DNA of 62,475 nucleotides from NIOZ-UU13 sp964444135. GTDB taxonomy: Bacteria; Planctomycetota; Phycisphaerae; Sedimentisphaerales; Anaerobacaceae. The position numbers and the translations under genes are program-made. Position 1 is the stretch's first letter. Every line of letters begins with the position of its first letter. Below the pieces are notes generated by a model. The model had not been told where the DNA came from. It saw only the letters and a program-made list of their open reading frames with translations, and did no database searches. The DNA is taken from contig CAYUFX010000015.1 of assembly GCA_964444135.1 (NCBI GenBank), forward strand, positions 1 through 62,475, read 5' to 3'. Of this stretch, positions 17,698 to 25,950 are shown one piece after another.

Positions 17698-18729
17698 GTG
17701 ACTAATCGGCCAGTGGCAGACGAAATGAGAGTTGAGAAAGTCCTCATAACCGGAATAACGGGCTTTGTCGGGAGCCATCTGGCCGACTACATCCTCGCGG
17801 AACATCCTGGCGTTCAAATCATGGGACTTGTACGATGGCGGTCCCCCAAGGACAACATAAGAGGCATACTCGGCAAAGTCAAACTGTGTTATGGCGATCT
17901 GGTGGACATCCATTCGCTGAAAGCTATTCTCAACGACTACAGACCTGATGTCATTTTCCATCTGGCTGCGCAATCCTACGTGGACTTCAGCTTCAATTCG
18001 CCCATGGCCACCCTTGAGGCAAACGTCATCGGGACATGCAACTTGCTGGGGGCAATAAAGGAGTTCAAGTTCAGCGCCGGTTATGATCCAATCATTCATG
18101 TATGTAGTTCTTCTGAAGTTTATGGACAGGTTAGGGAGGACGAAGTCCCAATAACAGAAGATAATCCTTTCCGGCCGGCGTCGCCTTATGCGGTGAGCAA
18201 GGTCGGAGAAGATATGCTTGCTTTACAGTATTGGCTGTCATGGAAGATTAGAACCATTAGAACGAGAATGTTCACTCACACAGGCCCGAGACGAGGTGAA
18301 GTGTTTGTAGTCTCTAATTTTGCGAAGCAGGTAGCGGCGATTGAAGCAGGGTTACTGCCACCGTTGGTTAAAGTGGGTAATCTCGATAGCGTCAGGACAT
18401 TTTTGGATGTGAAAGATGCCGTAAAAGCATATTGGTTGCTCGTAAACAAATGTCTCCCTGGTGAGGTCTACAACATCGGTGGCACAGAGACAATGACAGT
18501 GGGACGGATGCTGGAGAAGCTCATCAAATTTTCTTCTAAGAAGAACATTAAGGTGGAAGTTGACGAGTCACGTCTTAGGCCTTCGGATGTGACGTTACAG
18601 ATTCCCTGTACCAGAAAGTTTTTCGAGGCGACCGGCTGGAATCCACAGATAAAATTTGGTCAGACTTTGAAGGATACATTGGATTATTGGCGCGAATATT
18701 ACAAGATAGAGGCCGCAAGGCTTGGATAG
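17698..18729 (+). CDS. GDP-mannose 4,6-dehydratase-like NAD(P)-dependent SDR
   Basis: Extended short-chain dehydrogenase of ~335-343 residues: nucleotide-binding GITGFVGSH, HLAAQSYV, substrate region with SSSEVYG, and intact catalytic SPYAVSKVGED (YxxxK). The late segment TRMFTHTGPRRGEVFVVSNF is typical of GDP-mannose 4,6-dehydratase and GDP-6-deoxy-lyxo-hexulose reductase (RMD) relatives. GTG 17698 opens the frame, but ATG 17725 (MRVEKVLITG) fits the family start better. Probably makes or reduces a GDP-4-keto-6-deoxy sugar. Its 3' end overlaps the frame of the E1 alpha gene. Confidence 0.82.
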   Translation: MTNRPVADEMRVEKVLITGITGFVGSHLADYILAEHPGVQIMGLVRWRSPKDNIRGILGKVKLCYGDLVDIHSLKAILNDYRPDVIFHLAAQSYVDFSFNSPMATLEANVIGTCNLLGAIKEFKFSAGYDPIIHVCSSSEVYGQVREDEVPITEDNPFRPASPYAVSKVGEDMLALQYWLSWKIRTIRTRMFTHTGPRRGEVFVVSNFAKQVAAIEAGLLPPLVKVGNLDSVRTFLDVKDAVKAYWLLVNKCLPGEVYNIGGTETMTVGRMLEKLIKFSSKKNIKVEVDESRLRPSDVTLQIPCTRKFFEATGWNPQIKFGQTLKDTLDYWREYYKIEAARLG

Positions 18730-18739
18730 GTGCTTGAAA

Positions 18740-19732
18740 ATGACAACAGGACAAGTTTCAGTGAAAAGTAATGCTGTGTTTGAGTTGAATTTGGAGCTCT
18801 ATAGGAAACTTTATTTGATCAGGCGGGCAGAGGAAAAGATTCAAGAGCACTATTCTGAGGACGAGATGAAGACTCCAATGCATATGTCGATGGGAGCCGA
18901 AGCTATATCAGCAGGTGTATGCCACGCCTTGGGGCCGGAAAGCCAGGTACTGGGGACCTATCGGTCCCATGCCTTGTTCTTAGCCAAGACCGGGGATACG
19001 GATGATTTCTTCGCGGAGATGTACGGCAAAAAAACAGCATCCCTCAAGGGCAAAGGTGGCTCGATGCATTTGTGTTCACCTGATTACGGTTTTATGATCA
19101 CCTCAGCGATTGTTGCAAGTGCTATTCCGGTAGCGGTTGGTTGTGCATTCGCGAATAAGCAGGCTGACAATGACAAAATTGTGGCGGTATTCTTTGGTGA
19201 CGGTGCTGTCGACGAAGGGGTCTTCTGGGAGAGTTTTAATCTTGCCTGTTTGATGAGACTGCCGATTCTGTTTGTTTGTGAAGATAATAGCCTAGCGGTG
19301 CATACCCCGAAATCAATGCGACACGGTTATGATTCCATCACGGATGTCCTTTCAAACTTTGACTGCCTTGTCTGGCAGAAAAAAACCACAGATGTGGAAG
19401 TTATTTATATCGAGACGCATCAATTGATTGAACAGATACAGGCTGAGCAGATGCCGTGTTTTCTTCACTTGCACTATTACAGATATTTGGAACATGTGGG
19501 AATAAATCAAGATTTTGACGCCGGTTATCGTTCCAGAGATGAATTTGAGGAATGGTATAAGGTTGACCCAATAAGGCTACAGCGAACGAAACTTAAAGGT
19601 CTTGGATATAGTGAGCAGGATATCAGGCGGCTTGAGAAAGGCATCGAAGAACAGATAAACAATAGTCTCACCATGGCCCAAAATGCCCCCTTTGTTGAAA
19701 GTAGCGAATTATACAAAGGAGTGTTAGTATGA
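18740..19732 (+). CDS. thiamine-diphosphate-dependent dehydrogenase E1 component, alpha subunit
   Basis: About 330 residues resembling pyruvate/acetoin dehydrogenase E1 alpha: YRSHALFLAK, KGKGGSMHLCS, and the ThDP/Mg site GDGAVDEGVFWESFNLACLM. I prefer ATG 18740 (MTTGQVSVKSN); ATG 18722 in the same frame lies inside the previous gene. The beta gene starts at an ATGA overlap, so the subunits are made together. No E2 or E3 (acyltransferase, dihydrolipoamide dehydrogenase) is nearby, so full oxidative decarboxylation is unlikely; in a sugar locus a C2-unit transfer to a ketosugar is the more likely use (inference, by analogy with the two-component E1-like proteins proposed to build the two-carbon branch in avilamycin). 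Confidence 0.9.
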   Translation: MTTGQVSVKSNAVFELNLELYRKLYLIRRAEEKIQEHYSEDEMKTPMHMSMGAEAISAGVCHALGPESQVLGTYRSHALFLAKTGDTDDFFAEMYGKKTASLKGKGGSMHLCSPDYGFMITSAIVASAIPVAVGCAFANKQADNDKIVAVFFGDGAVDEGVFWESFNLACLMRLPILFVCEDNSLAVHTPKSMRHGYDSITDVLSNFDCLVWQKKTTDVEVIYIETHQLIEQIQAEQMPCFLHLHYYRYLEHVGINQDFDAGYRSRDEFEEWYKVDPIRLQRTKLKGLGYSEQDIRRLEKGIEEQINNSLTMAQNAPFVESSELYKGVLV

Positions 19733-20769
19733 GGCAAATCACGTATTGTCAGGCTCTGAATGAAGCGATGACCCAGGAAATGGAACGTGACCTCTCGGTG
19801 TTTGTGTATGGGATAGGAGTGTCGGACCATAAAAAAGTATTCGGCACAACCGACGGTCTATTGGAGAGATTTGGAGAGGAAAGGTGTTTTGACACGCCTC
19901 TTTCAGAAGATACTATGGCTGGCTTTGGGCTGGGCGCAGCGATAAACGGGATGAGACCGATTCACATACATATTCGCGTGGATTTCCTGCTGTTGGCTAT
20001 GAATCAGTTGGCAAATATGATTTCTTCCTGTAGATATATGTCGGGCGAAAAGCTCAAGGCTCCTCTGGTTATAAGAGCCGTCATCGGCAGAGGATGGGGA
20101 CAGGGCTCTCAGCACAGCAAAAGTATGCTTTCTACTTTTGCTCATATCCCCGGCTTGAAAGTTGTTCTGCCGACTACACCAACAGATGCCAAGGGTCTGC
20201 TTATCTCAGCTATAAGGGATGACGGGCCGGTCATATTCATAGAGCATAGATGGCTATACTGGCAGGAGCAAGAAGTTCCACAAGAGCCCTTCACCGTGCC
20301 TATAGGTCAGGCGAATATCGTACGCAGAGGCAGAGATTTAACGATAGTGGCTACTTCCTGGATGAACGTGGAGGCAATGAAAGCCGCCGAGATTTTGAGC
20401 AGAGAAGGGGTCGAAATCGAAATAGTCGACCCGAGAACAATAAGTCCCCTTGACGATGAACTCATAGCAGAATCCGTAAACAAGACCGGCCATTGCATTG
20501 TAGCTGATAACGATTGGCTTCATTGTGGTTTTAGCGCTGAAGTGGCTGCTGTAGTGTCAGAAAAGTGTTTCGATAGATTGAAATCTCCTGTCTGTAGGAT
20601 AGGATTTGCTCCAACGCCCTGCCCGACAGCGAGGCATTTAGAAGATGAGTTCTACCCAAATGCGAAGAATATTGTAAGGGCGATTGAGAAAAAGCTTGGA
20701 CTTTCTGAAACGGACTTAAGTACGGAAAGTTTTTATAGCCATACCAACAGGTTTAAGGGCCCGTTCTGA
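19729..20769 (+). CDS. thiamine-diphosphate-dependent dehydrogenase E1 component, beta subunit
   Basis: 346 residues with the transketolase pyrimidine-binding domain (PLSEDTMAGFGLGAAINGMR, RYMSGEKLKAPLVIRAVIGR, GSQHSKSMLSTFAHIPGLK) and the C-terminal transketolase domain (RRGRDLTIVATSWMNVEAMK, EIVDPRTISPLDDE). Normal length for an E1 beta. It overlaps the alpha gene by 4 bases and is followed by a methyltransferase, so the natural product of the pair is probably a nucleotide-sugar or its precursor rather than acyl-CoA. Confidence 0.9.
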   Translation: MRQITYCQALNEAMTQEMERDLSVFVYGIGVSDHKKVFGTTDGLLERFGEERCFDTPLSEDTMAGFGLGAAINGMRPIHIHIRVDFLLLAMNQLANMISSCRYMSGEKLKAPLVIRAVIGRGWGQGSQHSKSMLSTFAHIPGLKVVLPTTPTDAKGLLISAIRDDGPVIFIEHRWLYWQEQEVPQEPFTVPIGQANIVRRGRDLTIVATSWMNVEAMKAAEILSREGVEIEIVDPRTISPLDDELIAESVNKTGHCIVADNDWLHCGFSAEVAAVVSEKCFDRLKSPVCRIGFAPTPCPTARHLEDEFYPNAKNIVRAIEKKLGLSETDLSTESFYSHTNRFKGPF

Positions 20770-20795
20770 CCGATGGAGCAGCCCTATGGGCTTCG

Positions 20796-20824
20796 CCGTA
20801 AGGCGTTCCCAAGTGGACTTACGG
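20796..20824 (+). promoter_or_regulatory. inverted repeat overlapping a Shine-Dalgarno sequence
   Basis: Perfect 7-base arms CCGTAAG (20796-20802) and CTTACGG (20818-20824). The right arm overlaps the ribosome-binding site CGGAG of the methyltransferase gene, so pairing would hide it. The smaller stem CGCC-GTAA-GGCG lies within the left part and competes with it. Confidence 0.35.
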
Positions 20825-20831
20825 AGAATTG

Positions 20832-21779
20832 ATGATGGAACCGATGCGACAGGTAACAGTGGAAGATTTCGCGTTTTCCTTTGGTACGACCGTGGAAGAC
20901 ATTCCACCAGATTGCAAACAGTTAATCGCCGAAAGGGATTTTAGATACCGTGTCCTTGAAGGGGAAGAGCGGGACCGTGCGGTATTGGATGTTTTAAGGA
21001 AGACAGAATCCGACACACAGATCGTAGGCGGTGATGGCAGACAGGATGTATGGGAAAAAGGCTGGGATGAGAATCTACAGGATTTTATAAAAAGCGATTT
21101 TGATTTAGGCAAGCTGGTCCCGAGATTCATCCGGCCCGATAGTATCATGAGATTTAACGGAAATTATATCGAGCCAATCAACGCGAATTTTGAACTCGAT
21201 TATTATTCAGTCTTTCGGCTCTGGCTATTTAGAAAATACCTTTCAGATGTACAAACAATTTATGAGTTTGGCTGTGGAACGGGCTTTAATCTTGTAGCCC
21301 TTGCGCAGTTGTATCCTGATAAGATTTTTCACGGGCTGGATTTTGTATCTCCTTCGCGGGAACTTGTTAATAAAATCGCCCAGGTATATGGTTGGAATAT
21401 GACCGGACATATTTTTGATATGAAGTCGCCCGATGAGAAACTCGAAATAGCAGACAACAGCGCCGTTGTCACAATTGGGACAATAGAGCAATTAGCCAGC
21501 GACTTCGAGGCTTTTCTGCAATTTCTATTAAAACATTCTCCTGCCATATGCATCCATGTTGAGCCGACAATCGAATTATACAATGAAGATAACCTTGTTG
21601 ACTACCTTTCAGCAAGATTTCACCGAAAAAGAGGATATACTCAGGGCTTCCTGCCTCGTTTACAGCAATTACAAAATGAGAACAAAATCCAGATACTTAA
21701 AGTCAAAAGGCTGTTTTTTGGCAATCTGATGATGGAAGGGTACCATTTACTTATCTGGAGGCCGTGGGGGAGCAGTTAA
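20832..21779 (+). CDS. class I SAM-dependent methyltransferase-like protein, paralog 1
   Basis: 315 residues. A ~110-residue N-terminal region of unknown fold (DFAFSFGTTVEDIPPDC, RDRAVLDVLRKTESD) precedes a Rossmann methyltransferase core with SAM motif I YEFGCGTGFNLVALAQLYPD, GLDFV as motif II and EPTIELYNEDN after strand 5. ATG 20832 is chosen because GGAG lies 5 bases before it; 20835 is also an ATG. It is about 60 percent identical by eye to the protein of 34893-35843, N-terminal region included. It follows E1 beta, suggesting that it works on the product of the E1 pair, for instance as a C- or O-methyltransferase. Confidence 0.78.
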   Translation: MMEPMRQVTVEDFAFSFGTTVEDIPPDCKQLIAERDFRYRVLEGEERDRAVLDVLRKTESDTQIVGGDGRQDVWEKGWDENLQDFIKSDFDLGKLVPRFIRPDSIMRFNGNYIEPINANFELDYYSVFRLWLFRKYLSDVQTIYEFGCGTGFNLVALAQLYPDKIFHGLDFVSPSRELVNKIAQVYGWNMTGHIFDMKSPDEKLEIADNSAVVTIGTIEQLASDFEAFLQFLLKHSPAICIHVEPTIELYNEDNLVDYLSARFHRKRGYTQGFLPRLQQLQNENKIQILKVKRLFFGNLMMEGYHLLIWRPWGSS

Positions 21780-21806
21780 AAAAGCAGCCTGTTTTGAGTC
21801 GAACTA

Positions 21807-22589
21807 ATGGAGTTATGTATTAGAAATAAATACGCAATTGTAACAGGTGGCAGCCACGGAATCGGACGTGCCATAGCCCTTGCGCTAGCTGATGAAGGCT
21901 GTAATGTTGCAATCTGTGCACGCAACAGAGAAAGAATAGAAAAGACTATTCGTGAGATAGAGGCCAAATCCGTTGCAGCCATAGGTGTATCCGCTGACGT
22001 AACGAGCTTAGCAGATATTGAACGAGTAAAGAAGACAGTTATAGATTCCTGGGGAACGATTCATATCCTCGTAAACAATGTGGGTGGCGGAGGCCGATGG
22101 GGCAAAGAAGATGTTGAGAAAACGCCGGAAGATGTGTGGGTTGATGTTTATAACAAGAACGCATTAGCTGCAATTCGACTGACTGTTAGGTTTCTTCCTT
22201 ACATGCGAAAACAGAAATGGGGACGTGTGGTTACGATCACCTCCACGCTCGGCAGAGAAGGTGGTGGACGTCCTTGGTTCAATGTTGCTAAGACAGCCCA
22301 GACCGCTCTCATGAAAAATCTTGCTATGAATGGCGATTTGGTTAGAAGCGGCATAACCTTCAATAGTATTGCTCCAGGCAGCATAATGATTCCTGATACC
22401 GGCTGGGAGCAAGAGAAGAAAAATGACCCTCAAGCCTTTGAAAAAATGGTTGATGAAAAGTTTCCCCTGGGAAGGCTCGGGACACCTGAAGAGGTGGCTA
22501 GTGTGGTGGCTTTTGTTTGTTCGGAACAGGCAAGCCTGCTTAATGGTGCATCGATTCTTGTGGATGGGGGGGAAAGTAGGTGCTTCTAA
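21807..22589 (+). CDS. FabG-like short-chain dehydrogenase lacking the catalytic Tyr
   Basis: 260-residue classical SDR: IVTGGSHGIGRAIALALADE (cofactor site), LVNNVGGGG, the catalytic Ser in ITSTLGREGGG, and a C-terminal GASILVDGGES. At the YxxxK position the sequence is PWFNVAK, so the Tyr is Phe while Lys is kept. Either the family uses a different acid or the protein does non-redox chemistry. It sits in the E1/methyltransferase block, 27 bases after paralog 1. Confidence 0.83.
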   Translation: MELCIRNKYAIVTGGSHGIGRAIALALADEGCNVAICARNRERIEKTIREIEAKSVAAIGVSADVTSLADIERVKKTVIDSWGTIHILVNNVGGGGRWGKEDVEKTPEDVWVDVYNKNALAAIRLTVRFLPYMRKQKWGRVVTITSTLGREGGGRPWFNVAKTAQTALMKNLAMNGDLVRSGITFNSIAPGSIMIPDTGWEQEKKNDPQAFEKMVDEKFPLGRLGTPEEVASVVAFVCSEQASLLNGASILVDGGESRCF

Positions 22590-22658
22590 AAAGATGAGAT
22601 TTGAAGGAAATTATTTAAATGGAATTAGGAAGAGACACATTTATTTATCGTGGCAGCA

Positions 22659-23195
22659 ATGAAACAATCCCGAATTGTTTTTCAAACTGAATGGTTCAGC
22701 ATTGAGCAAGAATCCTTTGATAACATAGAGTTTTTGAAAGGAAAACCTTACTATAGAATTAACTCTCCTGATGGCGTAATGATCCTGGCTGTGACGGAAA
22801 AGACTGAGATTGTCCTGGTCAAGCAGTTCAGGCCTTCACAGAACCAGTATACGTTGGAATTTCCCAGCGGCGCTATTGCCAAGTCTGAGTCTTTGCATGA
22901 AGCTGCCGCCCGTGAACTCTATGAAGAAACAGTTTTTGTGTGTAAAGAGTTGCATTCTCTTGGCAGCGGCAGAGTTTTGATGAACCGTCAAAATTCAACG
23001 AATTTTGCTTTTTATGGCAGGGGTGCGGTGCAGAAACCGGGGTATCAAGCTTGCGATAACGTTGAAGTTGTTTTGGCTTCTCCAGCGGAGTTTAAAAAGT
23101 TTGTCTTATCCGGAGAGTTTGAGCAGTTTCCTGCTTTTGCACCCATAGTTCTTGCTGCATGGAAGTATGGAGATAACATCTTAACGAGCCTTTAA
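22659..23195 (+). CDS. Nudix hydrolase (ADP-ribose/nucleotide-sugar pyrophosphatase-like)
   Basis: About 178 residues with a near-complete Nudix box: GAIAKSESLHEAAARELYEE followed by TVFV, where the final conserved Gly is Val. ADP-ribose or GDP-sugar pyrophosphatase relatives share the FRPSQNQYTLEFPSG approach. GTG 22650 opens the frame; ATG 22659 (MKQSRIVFQTEWF) is preferred. In this setting it may hydrolyse a nucleotide sugar or clear a dead-end product. Confidence 0.8.
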   Translation: MKQSRIVFQTEWFSIEQESFDNIEFLKGKPYYRINSPDGVMILAVTEKTEIVLVKQFRPSQNQYTLEFPSGAIAKSESLHEAAARELYEETVFVCKELHSLGSGRVLMNRQNSTNFAFYGRGAVQKPGYQACDNVEVVLASPAEFKKFVLSGEFEQFPAFAPIVLAAWKYGDNILTSL

Positions 23196-23305
23196 TTGAG
23201 AGTGTGTCATTTGCGAGGGGAGTCGGGTAGTCATTGATTTGAGTGGGTGCGAGCACTTTTTACGGCTTGTTTTTATAATATCATGGAGTGATTTGGAGCG
23301 ACCTT

Positions 23306-24298
23306 ATGATAAAAGACGAAGTTTTACAAAGTTTCACCGGAAAGAATGTATTGGTGACCGGGGGAACCGGCTTGATTGGTAGGCAAATGGTAAGCCTTCT
23401 CTGTGGTTCGAAGGCATGTGTAAAGGTGGTTTCGCTGGATAATATCAAAGTGGATTACAGAGCGGAGCATATCTGTGGGGACCTTACAAACTTCGAGCTT
23501 TGCAAAGAAATTAGTCGTGATATGGACTTCGTATTTCACATTGCAGGAATTAAAGGTTCGACCGAAGTCACCAAAAAGAAACCAGCAAGTTTCTTTGTGC
23601 CTTTACTGATGTTTAATACCAATATGCTTGAAGCTTGTCGAAACAACAAGGTCGAGAAAGTAGTCTACACAAGTTCAATTGGGGCTTATGGAAGTGCCGA
23701 GATTTTTAAGGAAGATGAAAACATAGATGGGCCTCCTATGGATATGTTTCCTGGCTGGGCCAAAAGAATGGCTGAATTGCAGATTCAGGCCTATAAAATA
23801 CAGTATGGGCTTGATAATTATTCAATTGTCAGGCCGTGCAATGTGTATGGTCCGGGCGATAACTTTGATCCTGATAATGCAATGGTCATACCCACGTTGA
23901 TATACAGGATATATCAGAAGGAAAACCCGGTCATGGTATGGGGCGATGGTTCTGCAATCCGCGATTTTGCATACAGCAGAGACGTTGCCGAAGGTGTAAT
24001 CCTGGCGCTGTATCACGGAACGAAATCGAGCTTCGTCAACCTCGGCAGTGGTATAGGTTATTCAATCAAAGAACTAGTTGAAACACTCAATAGCTTCCTT
24101 GATTTCAACTATGTTTTTGATACTACTATGCCCTCTGGTTTCCCAAGACGTGTTATGGACATTTCCTTGGCAAGAGAACTCATTGACTATAATCCCACAA
24201 CGTCGTTATTGGAGGGCTTGAAAGAAACCTGGAACTGGTATGTTGATCACCAGAATGAGTATCAAAGTAGGAAAAATTATTTCAGAGAACAAGACTAA
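23306..24298 (+). CDS. NAD-dependent epimerase/dehydratase family SDR, Tyr replaced
   Basis: About 330 residues. GGTGLIGRQM cofactor loop, TSSIGAYGSAE, and VRPCNVYGPGDNFDPDNAMV with a DFAYSRDVAEG segment, all typical of extended SDRs acting on nucleotide sugars. The active-site segment reads MFPGWAKRMAEL: Lys is present but Pro stands where Tyr is expected. ATG 23306 is preceded by GGAG at 8 bases; GTG 23288 is less likely. It is a relative of the SDRs at 24967 and 33875. Confidence 0.82.
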   Translation: MIKDEVLQSFTGKNVLVTGGTGLIGRQMVSLLCGSKACVKVVSLDNIKVDYRAEHICGDLTNFELCKEISRDMDFVFHIAGIKGSTEVTKKKPASFFVPLLMFNTNMLEACRNNKVEKVVYTSSIGAYGSAEIFKEDENIDGPPMDMFPGWAKRMAELQIQAYKIQYGLDNYSIVRPCNVYGPGDNFDPDNAMVIPTLIYRIYQKENPVMVWGDGSAIRDFAYSRDVAEGVILALYHGTKSSFVNLGSGIGYSIKELVETLNSFLDFNYVFDTTMPSGFPRRVMDISLARELIDYNPTTSLLEGLKETWNWYVDHQNEYQSRKNYFREQD

Positions 24299-24390
24299 TG
24301 AAGATTCTATTTGTTGTATCCAAGCTATTCAATAACCACCCCTATGAAAGGAACCGAGTTATATCGAATAGAATATTTAAATTATCGTAG
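24298..24390 (+). pseudogene. 92-base scar of a B12-binding radical SAM gene
   Basis: Three short pieces match the intact gene at 32392-33759 in order: its first bases (ATGAAGATTCTATTT), an internal piece matching 33448-33483 (CTATTCAATAACC...GAACC), and its last bases matching 33734-33758 (TCGAATAGAATATTTAAATTAT). About 1.3 kb between them is gone. The joint TTATAT is shared by both sides, fitting deletion at microhomology. Reading frames no longer correspond. Confidence 0.75.
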
Positions 24391-24402
24391 GTGAATTGAC
24401 TC

Positions 24403-24915
24403 ATGGAAATATGCAAAACGAATTTAGAAAGTGTTTTGTTGATCAAACCTGTGTTTTTTGAAGATCACAGAGGAGAGTACTTGGAGTTATATAATGAGAA
24501 ACTGTACGAGTCCAAAGGTATAGATGTGGATTTCGTTGAAGATGATATCTCTATAGGTACAAGAGGTGTGCTCAAGGGCATACACGGCGACTCTGAAACG
24601 TGGAAATTGATATCTTGTCTACATGGCAAGTTTTATCTTGTCGTAGTAAACAACGATAAGCAATCTCCTGATTTTGGAAAATGGCAGTCATTTGTTTTGT
24701 CAGATGTAAACAAATACCAGGTATTGGTCCCACCAAAACACGGCAATGGGCATCTTTGCTTGAGTGAAAAAACTATTTTTCATTATAAACAGTCTGCCTA
24801 CTACGATCCTTCAAGGCAATTCACTATAAAATGGAATGATCCACGATTTGCCATCTGGTGGCCAATAAGAAATCCTATACTCTCTCAACGTGATGATCCT
24901 GAGTATTCGAATTAA
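24403..24915 (+). CDS. RmlC-like dTDP-4-dehydrorhamnose 3,5-epimerase family cupin
   Basis: 170 residues with the RmlC cupin pattern: FFEDHRGEYLELY, DDISIGTRGVLKGIHG (active-site His) and PPKHGNGHLCLSEK, YYDPSRQF, IKWNDPRFAIWWP. It is short relative to RmlC (~185) but complete. No RmlA/B/D accompany it; it lies directly before an SDR, HddA and HddC, so epimerisation at C3 and/or C5 of a GDP-4-keto-heptose (as in the Campylobacter 6-deoxy-altro-heptose route) is more likely than rhamnose synthesis. That assignment is inference. Confidence 0.85.
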   Translation: MEICKTNLESVLLIKPVFFEDHRGEYLELYNEKLYESKGIDVDFVEDDISIGTRGVLKGIHGDSETWKLISCLHGKFYLVVVNNDKQSPDFGKWQSFVLSDVNKYQVLVPPKHGNGHLCLSEKTIFHYKQSAYYDPSRQFTIKWNDPRFAIWWPIRNPILSQRDDPEYSN

Positions 24916-24966
24916 ATTCTTATTTATGTATCATTTTAATGCGTCTCTTATAAGGAGATAGTTACT

Positions 24967-25938
24967 GTGTTTAAAAATAGTAAAGTGCTAGTCGTTGGCG
25001 GTGCAGGTTTTGTTGGGGTCAACCTGATCAACAAGCTCCTCGAACTGGGAGCAGAAATAAGTGCGACCTTGCATAAAAAGCCTGCTGTAATTGAAGATGA
25101 CAGAATCAAATATCTCAATTGTGATTTGACGATTGCGGAAGACTGCGAAGGAGTTGTTGAAGGGGTTGAGTATGTCTTTATGTGTGCGGCAAATACTTCA
25201 GGTGCCGCAGTTATGGAGACAAGACCTCTTGTTCATGTAACACCTAATGTTATCATGAATACACTGATGCTCGATGCGGCGTATAAGGCCGGGGTAAAGA
25301 AATTTTTATTTATCAGCAGCAACACTGTTTATCCCCCAACCGATTATCCGGTAAAAGAAGATGAGATGTTTAAGGGGGATTTATTTGAGAAGTATTTCTG
25401 CGTTGGTTGGATGAAGCGCTTTACTGAAATCCTTTGCCAAATGTATGCAACTAAAATCAAAAATCCCATGAAGACAATTGTTGTCAGGCCCGCGAATATA
25501 TATGGGCCTTACGATGACTTTGACTGGGAAACCTCTCATGTTATTCCTGCCTTAATACGTAAAGTTGTCGAGAGACATCAACCAATTGAGGTATGGGGAG
25601 ATGGCAATGACGTAAAAGATATAATTTTTATTGATGATTTCATAGAGGGCATGTTGCTCGCAATGGAGAATATCGATACGTATGATCCAATCAATATTGC
25701 CACAGGCCGTCCATGTAACATAAAGCAAGCGCTGGACGTTATCTTGGATGTCGACAATTATCGAGATGCTGAAATCTCCTTTAATACTTCAAAACCATCA
25801 ATGATTCCCAAAAGACTTATTGATATATCAAAGGCCAGGGAGCTTTTAGGATTTGAATCAAAGACGTCTCTAAAAGAAGCAATTATGAAAACCGTCAATT
25901 GGTATAGAGAAAGAATCTGTGTCAGCGCGATTGACTAA
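24967..25938 (+). CDS. NAD-dependent epimerase/dehydratase family SDR, Tyr replaced
   Basis: 323 residues from GTG 24967, supported by AAGGAGAT seven bases upstream. GGAGFVGVNLINKL cofactor loop, ISSNTVYPPTDYP, VVRPANIYGPYDDFDWETSH. The active-site segment is YFCVGWMKRFTEIL: Lys kept, Val at the Tyr position. Close relative of the SDRs at 23306 and 33875. Adjacent to the RmlC-like gene and HddA, so probably acts on the same GDP-heptose-type intermediate. Confidence 0.83.
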   Translation: MFKNSKVLVVGGAGFVGVNLINKLLELGAEISATLHKKPAVIEDDRIKYLNCDLTIAEDCEGVVEGVEYVFMCAANTSGAAVMETRPLVHVTPNVIMNTLMLDAAYKAGVKKFLFISSNTVYPPTDYPVKEDEMFKGDLFEKYFCVGWMKRFTEILCQMYATKIKNPMKTIVVRPANIYGPYDDFDWETSHVIPALIRKVVERHQPIEVWGDGNDVKDIIFIDDFIEGMLLAMENIDTYDPINIATGRPCNIKQALDVILDVDNYRDAEISFNTSKPSMIPKRLIDISKARELLGFESKTSLKEAIMKTVNWYRERICVSAID

Positions 25939-25950
25939 AGTAGCAAACTA

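Noticed and set aside
19729..20769. E1 pair as part of an ordinary pyruvate or acetoin dehydrogenase complex
   Set aside because: No E2, E3 or lipoate genes adjoin it, and all neighbours are sugar enzymes; kept as a formal alternative only.
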